A stretch of 64,000 nt of DNA from G963668605 sp963668605 (lineage in GTDB: Bacteria > Acidobacteriota > Terriglobia > Bryobacterales > Bryobacteraceae). Location of the stretch: positions 6,324,001 through 6,388,000 of the forward strand of contig OY764903.1 of assembly GCA_963668605.1 (NCBI GenBank), in the 5' to 3' direction. This document shows positions 53,618-61,636 of the stretch, in pieces. Every line of letters starts with the position of its first letter. Positions within the stretch are counted from its first letter, which is position 1. The notes beneath the pieces are model-generated. The model had not been told where the DNA came from. It ran no database searches and saw nothing but the letters and a program-made list of their open reading frames with translations. The position numbers were made by a program, and so were the translations under genes.

Positions 53618-55930
53618 ATGAACTCATTTTTCCTGCGATTCTCACTTCTACTCGTGGCCGCGACTTGCGCCACTGCCCAACTCAAGCCGTTGGACGGAGC
53701 CTCACTGCGCATCTATCGAAAGGCGGGAAACGTGGAACTGCCGCTCCACATTTTCAATCCGCCCGGAATCAAACCCTCCGACCGGCGCCCGGCGATAGTC
53801 TTCTTTTTCGGTGGTGGGTGGGTCAATGGAAATCCCTCTCAGTTTGAGACTCACGCGAAGTACCTGGCGGCGCGTGGAATGGTCGCGATCTCCGCCGACT
53901 ATCGAACGGCGAGCCGTCACAAAACCACACCCTTTGCCTGCATAGAAGACGGCAAAGCTGCAATCCGCTGGGTGCGCGCTCATGCGGCTGAGTTGGGCAT
54001 TGACCCGAATCGAATCGCCGCTGCGGGTGGATCGGCCGGCGGACACGTCGCCGCGAGCACGGCGACGCTCGACGGACTGGAAGCCGCCGGCGAAGATCTC
54101 AAAATCTCATCCCGGCCGAACGCCCTCGTGCTCTTCAATCCCGTCGTCGACACGACCAAGTCCGGTTACGGCAGCGAGAAACTGGGCGCACGCGACGAAG
54201 AGGCATCTCCACTGCACCACTTGCGCAAAGGCGTGCCGCCCGCGATCATTTTCCACGGCACGGCCGATACGACGGTGCCGTTCTCCAACGTCGTGAATTT
54301 CTGCGCCGTCATGCAGCGCAATGGGGACCAGTGCGAGTTGGTTCCATTCGCGGAGCAGGTGCACGGCTTCTTCAACTCAACGAAGTCCGAGGGCCGCTTC
54401 TATCGCGAAACGCTCACCCTGGCGGCTGGTTTTCTGGCGCGGATGGGCTGGATCAAGATAGGCCAGTTCGACGCGAGTTCCGACGTCGGCGTCACGCCGA
54501 AAAGGGGCAGCGCGGAGTTTGACCCAGCCACTGGAGAGTACCGCGTCACCGGGGGCGGAGCCAATATCTGGGCGGCTGCCGATGCGTTCCATTTTCTTTG
54601 GAAACGCATCTCCGGCGATGTGACGCTGAGCGCCGATGTCCGCTTCATTGGCGCGGGCACGGTGGCGCACCGCAAGGTCGTGCTCATGGTTCGCCAGGGT
54701 TTAGAGCCCGGATCGGCGCACGCCGGCGCCGCCCTGCATGGCGACGGTTTGACGTCGCTGCAGTACCGGCCCGCCGCGGACGCACAGACGCTGGAATCCC
54801 GTTCCGCACTCAAGGCTCCGCTGCGTGTGCGCATCGAACGGCGCGGGAATCAGTTCACGCTGTACGCCGGGGCGCCCGGCGAGGAGTTGAAGCCGGCCGG
54901 GCCTGTCAGCGTGACGCTGAAGGATCCGGTGTATCTCGGACTCGCGGTCTGTTCGCATGATGCGAACATCCTGGAGACCGCGATCTTTTCCAATGTGCAA
55001 ATCGAGACGCCGCGGCGCGCCGTCACGCAGCAGCGCGCTGCTACGCCGCAGGTTCGCAGCAAGATTTCCATTTATAACCTGAAGGATAAGTCGGTGGAAG
55101 TAATTTACACAGCCGACGATAGATTTGAAGCTCCCAACTGGTCGCGGGACGGTAAGTTCCTGTTAGTCAATTCCAACGGAAACCTACTCACGCTGCCGGT
55201 CGGAGTAAAAGGCGCGGAACCGAAGAAGATTGATCTTGGTTCGATCAGCGGCTGCAACAACGATCACGGCATCTCGCCGGACGGCCGGCTGATCGCGTTT
55301 TCGGTGCGCGCTTCCGCTGGCGCCTCGCAGGTGTACGTGGCCAACGCCGATGGATCGAACGCCCGGCTAATGACGCCCAAGGCGCCAAGCTACTATCACG
55401 GCTGGTCGCCGGATGGGAAATGGCTCGCCTACACGGCGCAACGGGACGGCGAGTTTGATACCTACCGCATGTTAGCCAGCGGCGGCGAGGAGCAGCGCTT
55501 GACGACCGCCAAAGGGTTGGACGATGGGGCGGATTACTCGCCCGACGGCAAATGGATTTATGTCAACTCGGATCGCACGGGTAACTTCGACATCTGGCGG
55601 TTTCCCGCGGACGGCTCCGGCCCGGGTGATAAGAAAGCTCAGCAAGTCACCAACGACGAGTACGAGGACTGGTTCCCGCATCCGTCGCCCGACGGCAAAT
55701 GGATGGTCTTTGTCTCGTTTGAAAAAGGCACCAAGGGCCATCCGGCCAACAAGAACGTGATGCTGCGCATGATGCCGATGCCGGGCGCGAAGTTGAAACC
55801 GGCGAAAATCACGGTTCTCACGAAGCTGTTTGGAGGGCAGGGTACCATCAACGTCAACTCCTGGTCTCCCGATTCTCAACGCTTCGCATTCGTCAGCTAT
55901 GAACTGCTGCCTGCTGCCGGCGCGAAATAG
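53618..55930 (+). CDS. Secreted esterase fused to LamG/DUF1349-like and TolB-propeller domains
   Basis: The 770-residue protein has signal peptide MNSFFLRFSLLLVAATCATA. Residues 25-285 form an alpha/beta hydrolase of the carboxylesterase/BD-FAE type: FFFGGGWVNG (62-71) for the oxyanion hole, the nucleophile Ser139 in GGSAGGH, Asp in HGTADTTVP and His in VHGFFN. Residues about 290-480 resemble a beta-sandwich domain (DVTLSADVRFIG, VVLMVRQG). Residues 490-760 form a WD40-like/TolB beta-propeller with repeats such as APNWSRDGKFLLVN, YSPDGKWIYVNSD and PHPSPDGKWMVFVS. It probably deacetylates or cleaves a polysaccharide or ester outside the cytoplasm. The three-domain combination is unusual. Confidence 0.82.
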   Translation: MNSFFLRFSLLLVAATCATAQLKPLDGASLRIYRKAGNVELPLHIFNPPGIKPSDRRPAIVFFFGGGWVNGNPSQFETHAKYLAARGMVAISADYRTASRHKTTPFACIEDGKAAIRWVRAHAAELGIDPNRIAAAGGSAGGHVAASTATLDGLEAAGEDLKISSRPNALVLFNPVVDTTKSGYGSEKLGARDEEASPLHHLRKGVPPAIIFHGTADTTVPFSNVVNFCAVMQRNGDQCELVPFAEQVHGFFNSTKSEGRFYRETLTLAAGFLARMGWIKIGQFDASSDVGVTPKRGSAEFDPATGEYRVTGGGANIWAAADAFHFLWKRISGDVTLSADVRFIGAGTVAHRKVVLMVRQGLEPGSAHAGAALHGDGLTSLQYRPAADAQTLESRSALKAPLRVRIERRGNQFTLYAGAPGEELKPAGPVSVTLKDPVYLGLAVCSHDANILETAIFSNVQIETPRRAVTQQRAATPQVRSKISIYNLKDKSVEVIYTADDRFEAPNWSRDGKFLLVNSNGNLLTLPVGVKGAEPKKIDLGSISGCNNDHGISPDGRLIAFSVRASAGASQVYVANADGSNARLMTPKAPSYYHGWSPDGKWLAYTAQRDGEFDTYRMLASGGEEQRLTTAKGLDDGADYSPDGKWIYVNSDRTGNFDIWRFPADGSGPGDKKAQQVTNDEYEDWFPHPSPDGKWMVFVSFEKGTKGHPANKNVMLRMMPMPGAKLKPAKITVLTKLFGGQGTINVNSWSPDSQRFAFVSYELLPAAGAK

Positions 55931-55975
55931 TCCGCAGATCGAGAGCTGGGGTTTTCAGGAGATGATGACGCTTCG

Positions 55976-56129
55976 GCCTCCGGTCGCTACAGCGACAGGC
56001 GACGACGATTTCACTACTTTGCGCCGGTGCGTGTGTGAAACGGGTTTGCCTCCGGTCGCTGGCGCTTCCGGCACCGTTAGGTGTTGTGTCCGGCGGCCAA
56101 CAGTGCCGGGAGCGCTAGCGACCGGAGGC
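55976..56129. repeat. REP/BIME-like inverted repeat, locus 2
   Basis: A right-type arm at 56048-56078 (GCCTCCGGTCGCTGGCGCTT, then CCGGCACCGTT) and a left-type arm at 56099-56129 (AACAGTGCCGGGAGCGCTAG, then CGACCGGAGGC) are reverse complements with few mismatches and a 20-base loop. A truncated arm, GCCTCCGGTCGCT followed by ACAGCGACAGG, lies at 55976-55999. The arm sequence matches locus 1 at 19971-20068 but the pair is turned the other way round. The stretch 55931-56191 contains no gene. Confidence 0.78.
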
Positions 56130-56191
56130 GTCGATTCCACAGGCGCTTCATGCCGGCGTTCTTGCAGGTTTGCTGATAGATTGTCAGGCTA

Positions 56192-56737
56192 CTACGCCGG
56201 ACCTGCCGCGGGAATCACCGACTCGGTGTCCATAACCGAGGCGACCGCGTGAATTACCGCCGCGATCCGAATCGCCGCAACCACCTGCTCTTCGGTGATG
56301 CCTTTCGACACGACCACGGCTTCGTGCGACGCGACGCACGATCCGCAGCCATTGATCGCCGATACAGCCAGGCACCACAATTCGAAATCGACCGGGTCGC
56401 TGCCGTGTGTGCGGATGCCCTGCATACGTAAGCGCGCGGGAATCTCTCTGTACTTTTCGCGTCCCACCAGATGCTGGAAGCGGTAGTAGATGTTGTTCAT
56501 TCCCATGATCGCCGCGGCGGTTTTCGACGCGCTCAGCGCTTCCGGAGAAAGATGCTTGGCGGCCTCAGTGACGATCGCTTCAATGACGTCCATGTTGTGG
56601 CACACCATCGCACACGCCGCCGCCGTGCCCCATCTCTGCTGGTCGTTCAGTTCAGCCTGCTGCAGGACGTTCGAGAGATTGACTCGCATGTCCTTGGCGT
56701 AGTCGGGAATCTGATTGGAAAGTTCTTCGAGGGTCAT
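56192..56737 (-). CDS. ahpD: AhpD-type alkylhydroperoxidase (carboxymuconolactone decarboxylase family)
   Basis: ATG 56737 gives a 181-residue protein of typical length (about 175), while the frame reaching 56842 would run back into ahpC. The CxxC active site with its nearby histidine is NGCGSCVASHEAVV, and GITEEQVVAAIRI follows. AhpD reduces peroxide or recycles AhpC through its dithiol. It lies 60 bases behind ahpC in the PerR operon. Confidence 0.9.
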   Translation of the reverse strand: MTLEELSNQIPDYAKDMRVNLSNVLQQAELNDQQRWGTAAACAMVCHNMDVIEAIVTEAAKHLSPEALSASKTAAAIMGMNNIYYRFQHLVGREKYREIPARLRMQGIRTHGSDPVDFELWCLAVSAINGCGSCVASHEAVVVSKGITEEQVVAAIRIAAVIHAVASVMDTESVIPAAGPA

Positions 56738-56796
56738 TTGGGATGGGGCCGGAAATACACGACGGTACGTGCATTTCCGGCTGGCTACTAAGTCAA

Positions 56797-57333
56797 TTAC
56801 GGTTTGAGTACAGCCTCGCCCTTGTGCCAGTTGCACGGGCAAAGCTCATCGGTCTGCAACGCATCGAGAACACGCAGGACTTCCTGCGGGTTGCGGCCGA
56901 CTGACAGATCGTTCACCGAAACAAAGCGGATCACGCCCTCGGGATCCACGATAAAGGTCGCGCGCTGCGCGACGCCTTCCTTCGGATCCAGCACTCCCAG
57001 CTCTTCGCACAGTTCGTGCTTCACGTCGGCGAGCATCGGGAACGGCAGATCCTTCAGATCCGGATGGTTGTTGCGCCACGCCAGGTGGACGAACTCAGAA
57101 TCCGTGCTGCCGCCGAGCAACTGCGTGTCACGGTCGAGGAAATCCTTGTTCAACCGGCCGAACGCCGCGATCTCCGTCGGGCAGACGAAGGTGAAGTCCT
57201 TCGGCCAGAAGAAATAAACCTTCCACTTGCCGGAATAGTCGTCTTGTGTGATCTTCTTGAAAGCCTTGTTCTTGTCGAGATCGACGGTGGCCGTCACTTC
57301 AAATTCAGGAAACTTCTCTCCAACACCTAACAT
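56797..57333 (-). CDS. ahpC: Alkyl hydroperoxide reductase AhpC (2-Cys peroxiredoxin)
   Basis: ATG 57333 is preceded by GGAG at normal spacing and gives 178 residues; a longer frame reaching 57519 runs into the regulator. The peroxidatic cysteine is Cys51 in DFTFVCPTEI and resolving cysteines are Cys165 and Cys167 in ELCPCNW. AhpC reduces hydrogen peroxide and organic peroxides in the cytoplasm; the paired AhpD downstream is its usual reductant when AhpF is absent. It begins 14 bases behind the PerR gene. Confidence 0.95.
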   Translation of the reverse strand: MLGVGEKFPEFEVTATVDLDKNKAFKKITQDDYSGKWKVYFFWPKDFTFVCPTEIAAFGRLNKDFLDRDTQLLGGSTDSEFVHLAWRNNHPDLKDLPFPMLADVKHELCEELGVLDPKEGVAQRATFIVDPEGVIRFVSVNDLSVGRNPQEVLRVLDALQTDELCPCNWHKGEAVLKP

Positions 57334-57347
57334 GGTCCAGTTCTCCT

Positions 57348-57821
57348 TTACCCTTCTACTGATGATTCGAGGGACGCCGGCGATGCACATGCCGCGCACA
57401 ATCCCTGTATTTCCACATTGACCCGCTGAAGCCGGAAGCCGCGCGGCAAGCGCCGTCGCAAAACCACCGGATCCAGATCCCCTACGCCGATGTCCATAAT
57501 CGATTTGCACCGCACGCACACCAGATGATGATGAGGTTCCGTGTTCGCGTCCATGCGCATCGCTTCATGATGCACACTGACTTCCCGGAGCAATCCAGCT
57601 TCCAGAAACGTCTTTAGGTTCTTATAGACGGTTCCCAGCGAGACGTTCGGCAACTCCAACCGTACCCGTTCGTAGACCATCTCCGGATTGGGATGGTCGT
57701 ACGTTTCCAGCAGTGCCCGGTAGATGATCTGACGCTGATGGGTCAACGCCAGCCCGCGCTGTGTGCACAGGCGGCTGAACTCAGCCATCTTCTCCGGGAT
57801 GTCCATTGTGACGCGGGGCAT
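57348..57821 (-). CDS. perR: Fur-family peroxide regulator (PerR-like)
   Basis: The 157-residue protein has the Fur layout: a winged helix with LTHQRQIIYRALLE and SLGTVYKNLKTFLEAG, then EPHHHLVCVRCKSIMDI (96-111) and a second zinc cysteine pair Cys142/Cys145 (LCAAC), matching structural zinc Cys102/Cys105. The residue after the second loop is Asp110 (IMD), as in Bacillus PerR (IVD), where Fur has Glu; this favours a peroxide sensor over an iron sensor. It opens the operon perR-ahpC-ahpD and its promoter carries two palindromic operators, so autoregulation and control of the peroxidases are likely. Confidence 0.88.
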   Translation of the reverse strand: MPRVTMDIPEKMAEFSRLCTQRGLALTHQRQIIYRALLETYDHPNPEMVYERVRLELPNVSLGTVYKNLKTFLEAGLLREVSVHHEAMRMDANTEPHHHLVCVRCKSIMDIGVGDLDPVVLRRRLPRGFRLQRVNVEIQGLCAACASPASLESSVEG

Positions 57822-57825
57822 GTCA

Positions 57826-57838
57826 GATAATGATTATC
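57826..57838. promoter_or_regulatory. PerR/Fur operator 1
   Basis: GATAATGATTATC is a perfect 13-base palindrome (GATAAT-G-ATTATC) close to the Fur/PerR box consensus. It overlaps the -10 region and transcription start of the perR promoter. Confidence 0.85.
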
Positions 57839-57864
57839 ATACGATAATTATTATCGTTTGACAA
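57836..57864 (-). promoter_or_regulatory. Promoter of the perR-ahpC-ahpD operon
   Basis: On the minus strand TTGTCA (57864-57859) and TATGAT (57841-57836) are spaced by exactly 17 bases, close to sigma70 consensus. The ATG of perR is only 14 bases beyond the -10 box, so the leader is very short. Operator 1 covers the -10 side and operator 2 lies in the spacer, so a bound regulator would block RNA polymerase. Confidence 0.75.
57843..57855. promoter_or_regulatory. PerR/Fur operator 2
   Basis: GATAATTATTATC is a second perfect 13-base palindrome (GATAAT-T-ATTATC). Its centre is 17 bases from that of operator 1, and it lies inside the promoter spacer. Confidence 0.85.
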
Positions 57865-57890
57865 GCGATCTTCGGCCGGGGGCGTGCCGC

Positions 57891-59366
57891 TCAGCGTTTT
57901 TCCCAGAAGACGGTGCACTCATCAAACTCGGCGTACTTGGCGTAGACCTTCTTGAGTTGCCAACCTTCGACGCGTTCGGTGTCCGCGCATGTCTGCACGG
58001 TATCGAAAGTCCCGGCCAGAATCTGCCGCTTCAGTCCGGCGTCCGTGACGACGTGCAGGCGAGCGGCGAAATCCTCGGGCAGGAGTAGCTTGTGGGAATC
58101 CATCAGTTCCATGCCGGAAGGAGGCTGGCGTCCGGAGAGCACATAGATATGCTCATCTGCGAACAACACGGCGTTGCGTGGGGTGACCTCTTCCACCTTG
58201 GCGAGCATCGGCGCGAAATCGCTCCACCTGAAATCGTCACGATCTTCAAAGAGCATTCTTCCCAGACCCGCGAGCAGCAGTAGAGCGACGCCGGTTGACG
58301 GTAGCAGCGGGCCCCTGGACGGACACAGACGCGAACTGAGTGCGTACAAGCCCACGGCGGCGAGAATGCCGAGAAACGGTACAAGCAGCAGGTAATAGCG
58401 CGAGAAGGTTGGGTGGGCCGTCGAAATATGCAGGCCCAACGCCAGCGCGAGCCAACCACACAAGTAGAATTCGGCGCGCCGTGGCCGATCCCAATCGCAA
58501 TTGCGGAGGAACACGATGCCGGCGCCTCCGAGCAGCCCGAGAATCAGGGCGTGGGCGCAGTCGATCCACGAAAGCAGCACTGAGATGTTATTCATGGTCG
58601 CGCTGGTCCAGCGTAAATTGCGATACAGAAACTGGTATTCGATCACGCTGAAGAACACGTGGCGCGGCGATTCGACGAATAGGCGCAGCAGCGGAAAAAA
58701 CGCGATGGTGACACCCGTGACATACGCCACCGCCTTAACCCAGCGGCTTCCCGCGCGATTGTTCCAGGCGATCCAGACAAGCAGAACCGGGACTACGGCC
58801 GATGCCAGCAAGGTGGAACCTGCGGCGGCGCCAGCGCAGAATCCGGCCAGTCCGGTCAGGAACAGGCTCCGTTTCTCGACGGCTGCGACGGAGAGGCGGA
58901 AGGCGGCGACGCAAAAGAACAGACACAAGCCGTAGGCCTGTCCGACAGTGCCGAACTTAACGACCACGACGTTCAGGCCGACGGCAATCGCGGTGATGAT
59001 CGCAGCGGCGAAGCGCCAGCGCATTACCGGCATTCGCGCGAGGATGAAGTCAGCGGCCAGCAATGTAGCCGCTGCGGTCATCAGAGCCGCGACGGCATGG
59101 GGCGCGCGCCAGGCACCGCCGAAGATCCACAGCCAGAAAGCATTTGAGTAGGTGTTCAGCGGGGTCTGTGGAAAGAGAAAGTCAAGATAGGGCCGCTTGC
59201 CGGCCAGGATGAGTTGGGCGGCCAGCAGGTGGTAGCCTTCATCCCAGGCGAACGCCGCGGTCTGAGAATAGGCCACGAGCCCGGCGGCGATCAGAGACAC
59301 GATGCCACAAAGGAGCAGGAATGGTTTCCTGCTCCTTTGTGGCGAAAGAGAAGTCTCGGTCGGCAC
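57891..59366 (-). CDS. Membrane GT-C glycosyltransferase-like protein (GT39-type)
   Basis: The 491-residue protein has about ten membrane spans. After the first span comes AFAWDEGYHLLAAQ (residues 38-51), with the acidic pair of GT-C enzymes, then LDFLFPQTPLNTY. The C-terminal 90 residues are soluble. It probably transfers sugars from a polyprenyl donor on the outer face of the membrane. Codons 8-21 contain a perfect 18-base inverted repeat with a four-base loop (59304-59343), which could reduce or regulate translation. The gene stands alone between the perR operon and the DUF3303 gene. Confidence 0.75.
   Translation of the reverse strand: MPTETSLSPQRSRKPFLLLCGIVSLIAAGLVAYSQTAAFAWDEGYHLLAAQLILAGKRPYLDFLFPQTPLNTYSNAFWLWIFGGAWRAPHAVAALMTAAATLLAADFILARMPVMRWRFAAAIITAIAVGLNVVVVKFGTVGQAYGLCLFFCVAAFRLSVAAVEKRSLFLTGLAGFCAGAAAGSTLLASAVVPVLLVWIAWNNRAGSRWVKAVAYVTGVTIAFFPLLRLFVESPRHVFFSVIEYQFLYRNLRWTSATMNNISVLLSWIDCAHALILGLLGGAGIVFLRNCDWDRPRRAEFYLCGWLALALGLHISTAHPTFSRYYLLLVPFLGILAAVGLYALSSRLCPSRGPLLPSTGVALLLLAGLGRMLFEDRDDFRWSDFAPMLAKVEEVTPRNAVLFADEHIYVLSGRQPPSGMELMDSHKLLLPEDFAARLHVVTDAGLKRQILAGTFDTVQTCADTERVEGWQLKKVYAKYAEFDECTVFWEKR
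59304..59343. repeat. Perfect 18-bp hairpin inside the start of a GT-C gene
   Basis: GCCACAAAGGAGCAGGAA (59304-59321) is followed by TGGT and its exact reverse complement (59326-59343). The whole lies within the first 21 codons of the gene that starts at 59366. Such a stem would be very stable in mRNA. The right arm complements an AGGAG-bearing arm, so the structure may also mask an alternative ribosome binding site. Confidence 0.9.
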
Positions 59367-59413
59367 GCTGTCTAATTATGGCAGGAACAGGCGCCGGACC
59401 GGTGCGGCGAAGG

Positions 59414-59674
59414 TCACTTCATAATCTTCATCACGCCTGCATCGTCGACGACCGGCGTGACGTCAAACTCAATCAGATCGGACCACTGCTGCAGCCACTT
59501 GCCGAGCGCGACGGTATCGCTGGTCTCCGCGATCACCACGCCGCAGCCGTTCACGCCGTGCCAGCGGCCAATCATTTTTACACCTTTTGGCGGAGGGCCG
59601 CCGGTTTCCTTGAAACGAGCGTTCGCCGCGTCCCTATTGCTGCAAGAAACGCTCCAATCGACGAGAAAAAGCAT
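59414..59674 (-). CDS. Small DUF3303-like protein
   Basis: The 86-residue protein matches the DUF3303 pattern: an opening strand MLFLVDWSV, a helix with NRDAANARFKETGG, GRWHGVNGCGVVIAET, then LGKWLQQWSDLIEFDVTPVV. The fold is expected to be a dimeric ferredoxin-like barrel. Function is unknown. It is a lone short gene, 47 bases downstream of the GT-C gene on the same strand, with a 221-base gap before the divergent cytochrome gene. Confidence 0.75.
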   Translation of the reverse strand: MLFLVDWSVSCSNRDAANARFKETGGPPPKGVKMIGRWHGVNGCGVVIAETSDTVALGKWLQQWSDLIEFDVTPVVDDAGVMKIMK

Positions 59675-59895
59675 TGTGTCGTTCCTCTCTTCTCCGGGTC
59701 TGTGAGTGGCCGCCGCGGACGGGCGGTTGTTTGTTCTCCGATCCCAGGTGGGTCAAGTATAGGACGGATGGCCGCCTGATGAAAGGGGGAAAATACACTC
59801 TTTTCGCTGCGCTGTGCGATTCGGGGTAAAATAACCAGAATCCGGCTGGGGCTTGCCGGGAGACGCAAATGCACGCAAGAAGGGCGAGAGACACA

Positions 59896-60288
59896 ATGCA
59901 AAAGGGTATGCTGCTGATCGGCGGATTGACGCTGGCGATGGGTCTGGCTTGGGGGGCGGAAGACGCTCCTGCCGATCACGTGAATTGGATGAAGGATCTG
60001 GGCCGCCAGAGTGGCGCAATCCGTAAGGGCGTGGAGGTCGAGAAGAGCGCCCTGGAGATGCAGACGACGCTCAAACTGGTGGGCGCTTTCTGGAAGGCGC
60101 GCAATTCGGACGCGGCCGCGAGGAGTTGCGAGGAAAACTTCAAAGGCGCGCAAGCCGTGGCGGCCGCGGCGAAGGCCAACAATGCGGAAGGCATCGCCGC
60201 CGGCGCCAAGTTGATCGGCGCCGGGTGCAAGGGTTGCCACGACGTGCATCGCGAAAAAACGGGCCCAGATCAGTACAAGATCAAATAG
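59896..60288 (+). CDS. Cytochrome c'-like periplasmic haem protein
   Basis: ATG 59896 starts a 130-residue protein with signal peptide MQKGMLLIGGLTLAMGLAWG; an earlier frame at 59869 would add nine residues. The mature protein is helical and ends with the haem-binding motif CKGCHDVHRE (Cys111, Cys114, His115). A C-terminal CxxCH on a four-helix protein is characteristic of class II cytochrome c (c'), which binds NO or acts in electron transfer. Its stop is 3 bases from that of the convergent Gfo/Idh/MocA gene. Confidence 0.85.
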   Translation: MQKGMLLIGGLTLAMGLAWGAEDAPADHVNWMKDLGRQSGAIRKGVEVEKSALEMQTTLKLVGAFWKARNSDAAARSCEENFKGAQAVAAAAKANNAEGIAAGAKLIGAGCKGCHDVHREKTGPDQYKIK

Positions 60289-60291
60289 GCG

Positions 60292-61506
60292 TCAGACCTC
60301 GCGCACCGCATTTCCATCCCAACGGCAGGCCCTTCCTGTCCGCATCGCTTGAGCTGCGAGCAGGCATGGAAGGGTAGACCGGAATGCTGTTTCTGTATCC
60401 GCATTCGGCTTCTTTCGGGACTGCATACACTCGAGAAAGTTGCGAACGTGCACAATGTTGCCGATGTTGTGGGGCGATTGGGACGACGATTCGAAACCTG
60501 GTTCGACTACCTTGAAATCCTTGGTCTCCGATCGCTTTCCGCGCTCGGCGAAGAGTGTCGTTCTGAGGTTTGTGCGGTTTACGAAGAGCGTGCCGCGCGC
60601 GCCCCAGAACGTGTTGTCCATGTCGCTGTGGCGACTCGAATAGGTCACCAGCGCGCCGTCGAATTTCCAGATGCCTTCGACGGCGTCGGGGATCTTCTCG
60701 GGCGAGCGGCCCGGCGTGCTGTAGCCTGCGGCATAACAGGATTTCGCCATGTCGAGCGCGAGGAACCAGCGTGCGACATCCAACAGATGCACGCCAAAGT
60801 CGGTGATTGTGCCGCTGCCGTACTCCCAATAGTTGCGCCAGCTATTTTGCCGCGATGGCCGGTATGGCCGGCGTGGAGCGGAGCCTTGAAACGCTTCCCA
60901 ATCGAAGCCGTCCGGCGGCGGTCCTACCGGGTCCGGAGCGCCCGATCCGCCGCGTCCCGAACCCCACGCCATCGAGCAACGCTCGACAGGTCCGATTGCG
61001 CCGTCCCGGATCATCGCCAGCGCGTCGTGGTAGATCTTCATGCTGCGCTGCTGCAAGCCGACCTGGACCACGCGCTTATAGCGCTCCGCGGCAGCGACGA
61101 TTTTCAAGCAGTCCTCGATGCTGTTCGCCAGCGGCTTCTCGACGTAGACATCTTTTCCGGCCTCGCAAGCGGCCACGGCCATGGGCGCGTGCCAGTGATC
61201 GGGCGTCGCGATGAACACGGCGTCGATGTCTTTGCGGTCGAGGATTCTGCGATAGTCCGTGTATGTATCCGGCTTCATCCCGCCTTTGGTGTGGATCAAC
61301 GTGAGGACCCGGTCGAGGTGTGGCTTATCAATGTCGCACACTGCGGCGAGTTGAACGCCGAGCGCGAGCGCGCTGGGAGCGTGCGCTCCACTACCGCGAT
61401 TTCCGCAGCCGATCAATGCGGCGCGGATTTTATCGTTGGCGCCCAGTGCGAGCGCCGGAGCCGCACCGAGCAAACCGCGGCGCGAGAGAAGGAATGATTT
61501 CTGCAC
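60292..61506 (-). CDS. Tat-exported Gfo/Idh/MocA-family oxidoreductase
   Basis: The 404-residue protein starts with MQKSFLLSRRGLLGAAPALALG, a Tat signal with SRRGLLG. The NAD-binding domain has ALIGCGNRGSGAH and ATPDHWHAPMAV, followed by the substrate-site EKP in DVYVEKPLANSIED. The C-terminal domain has SRQNSWRNYWEYGSGTITDFGVH. Family members oxidise or reduce sugars with bound NAD(P). Tat-exported versions are common in acidobacteria, planctomycetes and Bacteroidetes. The substrate is unknown. Confidence 0.9.
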   Translation of the reverse strand: MQKSFLLSRRGLLGAAPALALGANDKIRAALIGCGNRGSGAHAPSALALGVQLAAVCDIDKPHLDRVLTLIHTKGGMKPDTYTDYRRILDRKDIDAVFIATPDHWHAPMAVAACEAGKDVYVEKPLANSIEDCLKIVAAAERYKRVVQVGLQQRSMKIYHDALAMIRDGAIGPVERCSMAWGSGRGGSGAPDPVGPPPDGFDWEAFQGSAPRRPYRPSRQNSWRNYWEYGSGTITDFGVHLLDVARWFLALDMAKSCYAAGYSTPGRSPEKIPDAVEGIWKFDGALVTYSSRHSDMDNTFWGARGTLFVNRTNLRTTLFAERGKRSETKDFKVVEPGFESSSQSPHNIGNIVHVRNFLECMQSRKKPNADTETAFRSTLPCLLAAQAMRTGRACRWDGNAVREV

Positions 61507-61636
61507 CTTCCACTAATATCAGAAATCCGGATCGAATCCCAAGTTAACGGGTTGCGGTACAGCGGCGCTTTGCGCGAAGTCGTCATCGGACGCAGGAGCT
61601 TTAGCCTGATGAATTTGGGACACTCAGTGAACGAAC

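Noticed and set aside
60349..61497. Plus-strand open frame of 382 codons
   Set aside because: It is opposite the Gfo/Idh/MocA gene with its Tat signal and EKP motif; no motif on this strand.
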